From positions 839,677 to 903,676 of the forward strand of contig OZ025652.1 of assembly GCA_964019335.1 (NCBI GenBank): DNA of 64,000 nt. The letters run 5' to 3'. The translations under genes were made by a program, and so were the position numbers. Origin of the DNA: Diplonema japonicum (taxonomy: Eukaryota; Euglenozoa; Diplonemea; Diplonemida; Diplonemidae). How positions within the stretch are numbered: the stretch's first letter is position 1; every line of letters starts with the position of its first letter. The notes under the pieces are model-generated. The model had not been told where the DNA came from and did not search any database. It worked only from the letters and a program-made list of their open reading frames with translations. Positions 60,222 through 64,000 of the stretch are shown in pieces.

Positions 60222-61728
60222 AGTTTTTTTTTTTTTGAAAGATAAAAATTAAAATAAAAAAGAGAACAAAGAAAAGGATAGGAAGAAGGGAGAGTTTCTT
60301 TCACTTGCTTTCTTTTCGCTTTCTATCGAGAAGTTCACATTGTCTTCTATTGCCCAGTGATCTTTTTTTTTAAAATTTTTTTCTATCTTTTTTTTATTAT
60401 ACCTCCCCTCGCTTTTACTTCCTCTCAGCCTTAATAACAATAATAAAAAAGTAAAAAATGATAACAAACTGTTTTTTTGTGTCGAGTAGGAATTTACTTC
60501 TGCGGGCTTTACCTTTGCTTTTTCCGTCTTGTCCGAGCAAAAAACCGAAAAGACATGTTTTTTTTACCATATTCAATTATTGTTATTATTATTATTATTT
60601 TCTTTTTTTTTTTTTGCGATTGTTTGCATGCACCAGCTCAGTATAAGTATGGCTAAGATGTGTTAGACGGCTGTCTCACGTCAACCTACCGCCCACTGAT
60701 TTCGCATATATTTCATTTTTAGTGAGCCCCCCTCCCCTCCTTTCCCGTGCTGAGGTATCATTTTACTGTTTGAAGGGCCCCCTTTTCTATTTTTTGAAGT
60801 GCAGAGCACTTTTTTTTCTTATGCTCTAAACTTCTTTTTATCAGAAACAAAAAAAAAAAAGAAGGAAATTAAAAGAAAAAGAAGGAAAGAAGCATTCCAA
60901 CCGTTCTGCTTAGTCATCTGTCCTTATCTCTTAGGACTCTAATGAACTGCATAAAACGACACTTGTCACTTTGTCTGAGCTTCTCTTTTATCTCGCTGCC
61001 GAGAATGGCATGTGAGACCTTTCCCATAATTGGCTGGAATGCAACTTAATTTCTATTTTTGTTTTCTTTCTTGTTTCTCTCTTTTCTTCTATTAGCTTGC
61101 TGCATCCTGAACTCAAATCACAGGTTATAGAAATACACAAAATGAAATTCTTGCACGAAACCTCGCTTCATTAAGCAAGCCCCGCAAGGGACTGCCAGGC
61201 GAGAGGAAAGGTACCGACGTGTGAGGAACTAAGGGGGGAGGGTCCGCCGAGAGAAGTACGAAAATACTACTCTCAGCTGGAAGGAACTGGTAACCCGCAG
61301 CGAGACCGAAGCCAACCTGGGAATGAACAACCCGCAATGGAAGTAGCAAGGGAGAAGCCTCTCCAAGGCCTGCAGAGCGCGCAAGGTTTTGGCATGTTAC
61401 AATTTCCTTAGGATTCCCAGGAAACTCACGGCTAGGACTCCTAGGAAACTCACGGCTGGAGAAGCCTCTCCAACTTGTATGTTGGGTGCCTTGCTTATTC
61501 TGAGGATTTTCGACAGTGGACCACTTAAAGCTTTAAAGCTACAGTTTCTGTACTTTATTGGTCATTCGTGTTCTGCTGGTGCCTGCCGCCTCTGCCTGGG
61601 TTTGCCGCTGCGTCCGTCGTCCGTCGTCGCCGTCGTCCGGGGGGGTTGTTTTGCCCGTCGGCCTGCCCGCCGCTTACCGAAAGGATCCCCTCCCCCAACA
61701 CACACTTTAAAAAAAAATAAAATAAAAA
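60222..61728. other. Spacer; right part may be the 5' region of a mobile element
   Basis: 60222-61100 is A/T homopolymer-rich with no gene. From about 61125 the composition becomes balanced, with internal duplications: AGGAAACTCACGGCT twice (about 61428 and 61446) and GAGAAGCCTCTCC twice (about 61351 and 61459). This may be the untranslated 5' part of the element encoding the AlkB ORF. No RNA family recognised. Confidence 0.4.
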
Positions 61729-62745
61729 ATGGATCCAAGACGGAACGCAAGAGGAGGTGACCGCGCAAACCGCAGGGAGAAGGAACCCCGACAGGCCGCC
61801 AGGCTGCACACGACGCCAGGGCCGACCCAACCAGACTATCTGGTTGGGCAGTATGAATCCCCACCCCCACCCCCTAGATCCCCCCACCCCCCTTTAGAAA
61901 AGAAAAATAAAATAAAAAAATCACTAGCAGAGACCGCGGTTTTGACCGCCGCTGCTACAGCCACGGCCGCCCCAGCCGCCCTGAACGCCGCAGCCGACCC
62001 TGCCGCCCTGATCGCCGCAACTGAGACCGCCGCAGCCGCCCCTGCCGCAGCCACGACCGCCGCGACCACGACCCCTGCAGCCGACCCTGCTATTGTTGAA
62101 GAGGGAAGAAAAGAGGGAGAAAAAAAGGGGTGGGTACTGGTGTATGGTGAACACCCTCCCGGGTTGAGGACGGGCCCGGCCCCTGCCTTCCCGAAAGCCC
62201 TGCTTTCAGGAAAGTGGGAGGCCCTGTCTGGGAACTCAGGGAGGGAGACCCTCCAATACGGGTACCGGTGGGAGGGGACGAACGCCAAGGTGCGCCCCAC
62301 CACGGGGATCCCAGGGGGGGCGGAGGGGTGGGTGAGGGAGGTGGCCGCCGCCGCAGGGCTCAAGGTGGTCCCCAACCAGGTACTTGTCAACAAGTACAAG
62401 TCTGGTTGTGGGATTGCCGCCCACAAGGACGACGCGAGGCTGGGACCGATTGTCCTAGTCCTCTCGTACGGAGCCGAGACCACAATGGTCATGAGGAGGG
62501 GGGACAGGGTGGCGAGATACCCCTTCTCATGGGCACTGTTGGAAGGTGAAGCGAGACACCAGTGGACGCACCACATCCCGTCCGGGATGTCCACTGGTGT
62601 CAGGGTGTCGATCACCCTGCGTGCGGTAGGCCCCAAGCTCACCCGCACACCCCAGGAAGACCCACCCCCTGGGTTAACAGACGAACCCCCTTTTTTAGAT
62701 CCCCTTTTTTGTGGGCAAGGGGGTGGCACTCCCGAGAGAGGATAG
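61729..62745 (+). CDS. AlkB-type 2OG-Fe(II) oxygenase, probably of a mobile element
   Basis: 338 aa. A basic Arg-rich N-terminus and an Ala/Thr-Pro low-complexity stretch (residues ~65-120) precede an AlkB fold at ~135-305. The core has NQVLVNKYKSGCGIAAHKDD (His232, Asp234 as metal ligands), a distal His at 281/282 in WTHHIP, and RVSITLR with Arg292 and Arg298 for 2-oxoglutarate and substrate. AlkB enzymes oxidatively remove methyl lesions from DNA or RNA; similar domains occur in some RNA viruses and retroelements. The C-terminal tail already lies in the tandem repeats that follow, and neighbouring ORFs are repeat-derived, so a transposon ORF is more likely than a host repair gene. Confidence 0.8.
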   Translation: MDPRRNARGGDRANRREKEPRQAARLHTTPGPTQPDYLVGQYESPPPPPRSPHPPLEKKNKIKKSLAETAVLTAAATATAAPAALNAAADPAALIAATETAAAAPAAATTAATTTPAADPAIVEEGRKEGEKKGWVLVYGEHPPGLRTGPAPAFPKALLSGKWEALSGNSGRETLQYGYRWEGTNAKVRPTTGIPGGAEGWVREVAAAAGLKVVPNQVLVNKYKSGCGIAAHKDDARLGPIVLVLSYGAETTMVMRRGDRVARYPFSWALLEGEARHQWTHHIPSGMSTGVRVSITLRAVGPKLTRTPQEDPPPGLTDEPPFLDPLFCGQGGGTPERG

Positions 62746-63190
62746 TGCCCCACCCGCCCCCTTTTTTTTTTTAGAACCCTCTTCGGAGGAAAACAGACCC
62801 TCTTCGGAGGAAAATAGAGAGAGGGGAAGAGGTGGCACTCCCGAGAGAGGGTGGTGCTCCTCCCCCCCATTTGTCCCCCCCTTTTTCATTTTTAGAGCCC
62901 TCTCCAGAGGAACCCTCCACGGAGGTAAAAAACAGACCCTCTTCGGAGGAAAACAGAGAGAGAGGGGAAGAGGTGGCACTCCCGAGAGAGGGTAGTGTTC
63001 CTTCCCCCCATTTGTCCCCCCCTTTTTCTTTTATAGAGCCCTCTCCAGAGGGACCCTCCACGGAGGTGAAAAACAGACCCTCTTCGGAGGAAAAAAAGGC
63101 AGAGGGAGAGACAGCACGCCCGAGAGAAGGTAGTGCCCCTCCCTCTCTGCCCCCCATTTTTTCTGGACCCTCTACGGAGGTGTACACCCT
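62727..63190 (+). repeat. Tandem repeat array, 110-140 bp units
   Basis: CACTCCCGAGAGAGG (last copy degenerate) recurs at about 62727, 62836, 62977 and 63114. CCCTCTTCGGAGGAAA recurs at 62779, 62799, 62938 and 63080, and CCCTCCACGGAGGT twice. Unit lengths are not multiples of three, so the coding frame shifts from unit to unit. Confidence 0.85.
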
Positions 63191-63425
63191 GGTCCCCAAG
63201 GGCCGGGGGCTTTTTTTGAGGGTGGAAGGGAAAGAAAAAAAAAAAAACAAACAAGGAGGAACCTTTTTTCTTTTCAAACAACCAGGGGGACCCAGCACCC
63301 ACCCCCACCGCCCGCCAAGGTGTGGTTGGGGTGGAGGCTGCGAGCGACGTGAGAGCACCACTGCACACCCTTGTGAGAAGACAGAAAAGAGCCCCCTGGA
63401 TTGCCATGGGTGGCAGGGAACCTAA
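62775..63425 (+). CDS. Repeat-encoded ORF downstream of the AlkB ORF
   Basis: A 217-codon open frame without an ATG near its start. It encodes repeats of the type ALPREGS-PPHLSPPFSF-EPSPE-PSTEVKNRPSSEEN, then a basic/Pro-rich segment (GKEKKKNKQ) and a CCHC-less Cys/His tail (CGWGGGCER and HPCEK). It opens 30 bp after the AlkB stop in another frame and overlaps the next ORF by 20 nt. It could be expressed by frameshift or be a by-product of the repeats. Confidence 0.35.
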   Translation, partial: NPLRRKTDPLRRKIERGEEVALPREGGAPPPHLSPPFSFLEPSPEEPSTEVKNRPSSEENRERGEEVALPREGSVPSPHLSPPFSFIEPSPEGPSTEVKNRPSSEEKKAEGETARPREGSAPPSLPPIFSGPSTEVYTLVPKGRGLFLRVEGKEKKKNKQGGTFFLFKQPGGPSTHPHRPPRCGWGGGCERRESTTAHPCEKTEKSPLDCHGWQGT

Positions 63426-64000
63426 GCCAGCGCCCAAGCGGAAGAAGAACAGGAGGAGGCACAGGAGCGAAACGGCCCTTCAGAGGCGTCGGGAGAAGAG
63501 GACCAAGGCGAGGGAGGGGGCGAGGGAGGCTGCCAGACAGGAGAAAAAAAGGCACCGTCGTGCGAGGAAAGAAGGGAGGAGGAGGGCCCGCAGAGAGGAA
63601 CACGAGGCCGCCCTGGAACAGAAGCCAGATGACCCTGCAATGGGGCTGAAGCGGACCGAGGTGGGAACGCCTGGAGCCCAACCCCTGGCACCCAGAATCC
63701 CGGCACCTGGGGCTGCAACCGTGGTCTGTGTGCGTGCGTGTGTTTGCGTCTGTGCCTGTGTGCGTGCATGTGTCTGTGCTTGCACGTGTCTGTGTTGTGT
63801 GTACTCGTGTCTGCAAACCCGCAAACCCGCAAACCCGCAAACCCGCAAACCCGCAAACCCGCAAACCCGCAAACCCGCAAACCCGCAAACCCGCAAACCC
63901 CGCAAACCCCGCAAACCCCGCAAACCCCGCAAACCCCGCAAACCCCGCAAACCCCTCAAACCCCGCAAACCCCGCAAACCCCGCAAACCCCGCAAACCCC
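63406..64000 (+). CDS. Arg/Lys-rich ORF, open at the window end
   Basis: From ATG 63406 the frame stays open to the window edge (198 codons). The first ~80 residues are extremely basic (KRKKNRRRHRSETALQRRR and RRARKEGRRRARREEHE), as in nucleic-acid-binding N-termini of retroelement ORFs. It then runs through the TG-rich stretch and the CAAACCC array, which cannot contain stops on this strand. The real coding end is unknown; only the basic part looks protein-like. Confidence 0.35.
   Translation, partial: MGGREPKPAPKRKKNRRRHRSETALQRRREKRTKAREGAREAARQEKKRHRRARKEGRRRARREEHEAALEQKPDDPAMGLKRTEVGTPGAQPLAPRIPAPGAATVVCVRACVCVCACVRACVCACTCLCCVYSCLQTRKPANPQTRKPANPQTRKPANPQTRKPRKPRKPRKPRKPRKPRKPLKPRKPRKPRKPRKP
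63814..64000. repeat. CAAACCC(C)G telomere-like tandem array
   Basis: About ten 8-bp CAAACCCG units (63814-63893) followed by about twelve 9-bp CAAACCCCG units, with one T variant near 63957; continues beyond the window. A TG-rich stretch (63725-63812) precedes it. The G-rich strand is the minus strand (GGGGTTTGC), opposite to a normal right-hand chromosome end. Confidence 0.9.

Noticed and set aside
63814-64000. Chromosome end (telomere)
   Set aside because: The C-rich strand runs 5' to 3' toward the window end, the opposite of a right-hand telomere.

Overview
The window reads as nuclear DNA of a flagellated protist, most likely a euglenozoan and possibly a diplonemid (inference). Three things point there. 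There are two paraflagellar rod (PFR) protein genes, at 784-1885 and 41049-43025. Every convincing gene across 60 kb lies on the + strand, closely packed. Almost every start codon sits a few bases after a CAG/TAG, as expected of spliced-leader trans-splicing from polycistronic transcripts. Unlike kinetoplastids, the genes carry cis-introns, mostly only 31-46 bp long, with a nearly invariant GTATG(T/C) donor and an ACAG-type acceptor. Several of these introns are multiples of three without stops, so plain ORF reading runs through them.

0-43 kb is a dense housekeeping and signalling block. In order it holds: PFR protein, CID-domain transcription protein, unknown protein, SLC4-type anion transporter, small membrane protein, likely mitochondrial protein with a repeat-filled intron, TOR kinase (about 2,460-2,475 aa with complete FATC), unknown protein, a large secreted or GPI-type surface protein, a type II membrane protein, a vanin-like secreted amidase, an ionotropic glutamate receptor-like channel, a 2.4k-residue coiled-coil/PDZ protein, a polyproline protein ending in a KCTD-type BTB domain, an EF-hand/IQ protein, a triple cold-shock-domain RNA-binding protein, a PKA regulatory subunit with an LRR-type N-terminus, an SLC44 choline transporter-like protein, and a second PFR-family protein. 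TOR, the PKA regulatory subunit, the channel and the transporters would suit nutrient sensing in a motile cell; no direct link between them is visible.

43-60.2 kb is different. Coding sequence is GC-rich and strongly biased, the long spacers are full of poly(A)/poly(T), foldbacks and dispersed repeats, and all four genes encode secreted proteins: a beta-propeller-like protein, an AA10 lytic polysaccharide monooxygenase with a CBM1-like tail, a 2,399-aa multidomain protein ending in two near-identical GH18 domains that lack the catalytic Glu, and a Sushi-like protein whose mature N-terminus is predicted to be His. The first and last share a C-terminal domain I do not recognise and also share duplicated upstream DNA, so they look like a recently amplified family, perhaps for polysaccharide binding or degradation.

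60.2-64 kb looks like a mobile element: an AlkB-type 2OG-Fe(II) oxygenase ORF, tandem repeats of 110-140 bp, a second overlapping ORF, an Arg/Lys-rich ORF open at the window edge, and an array of 8-9 bp CAAACCC(C)G repeats. A decayed Crypton-like tyrosine recombinase fragment at 43.2-43.7 kb is the only minus-strand coding trace.
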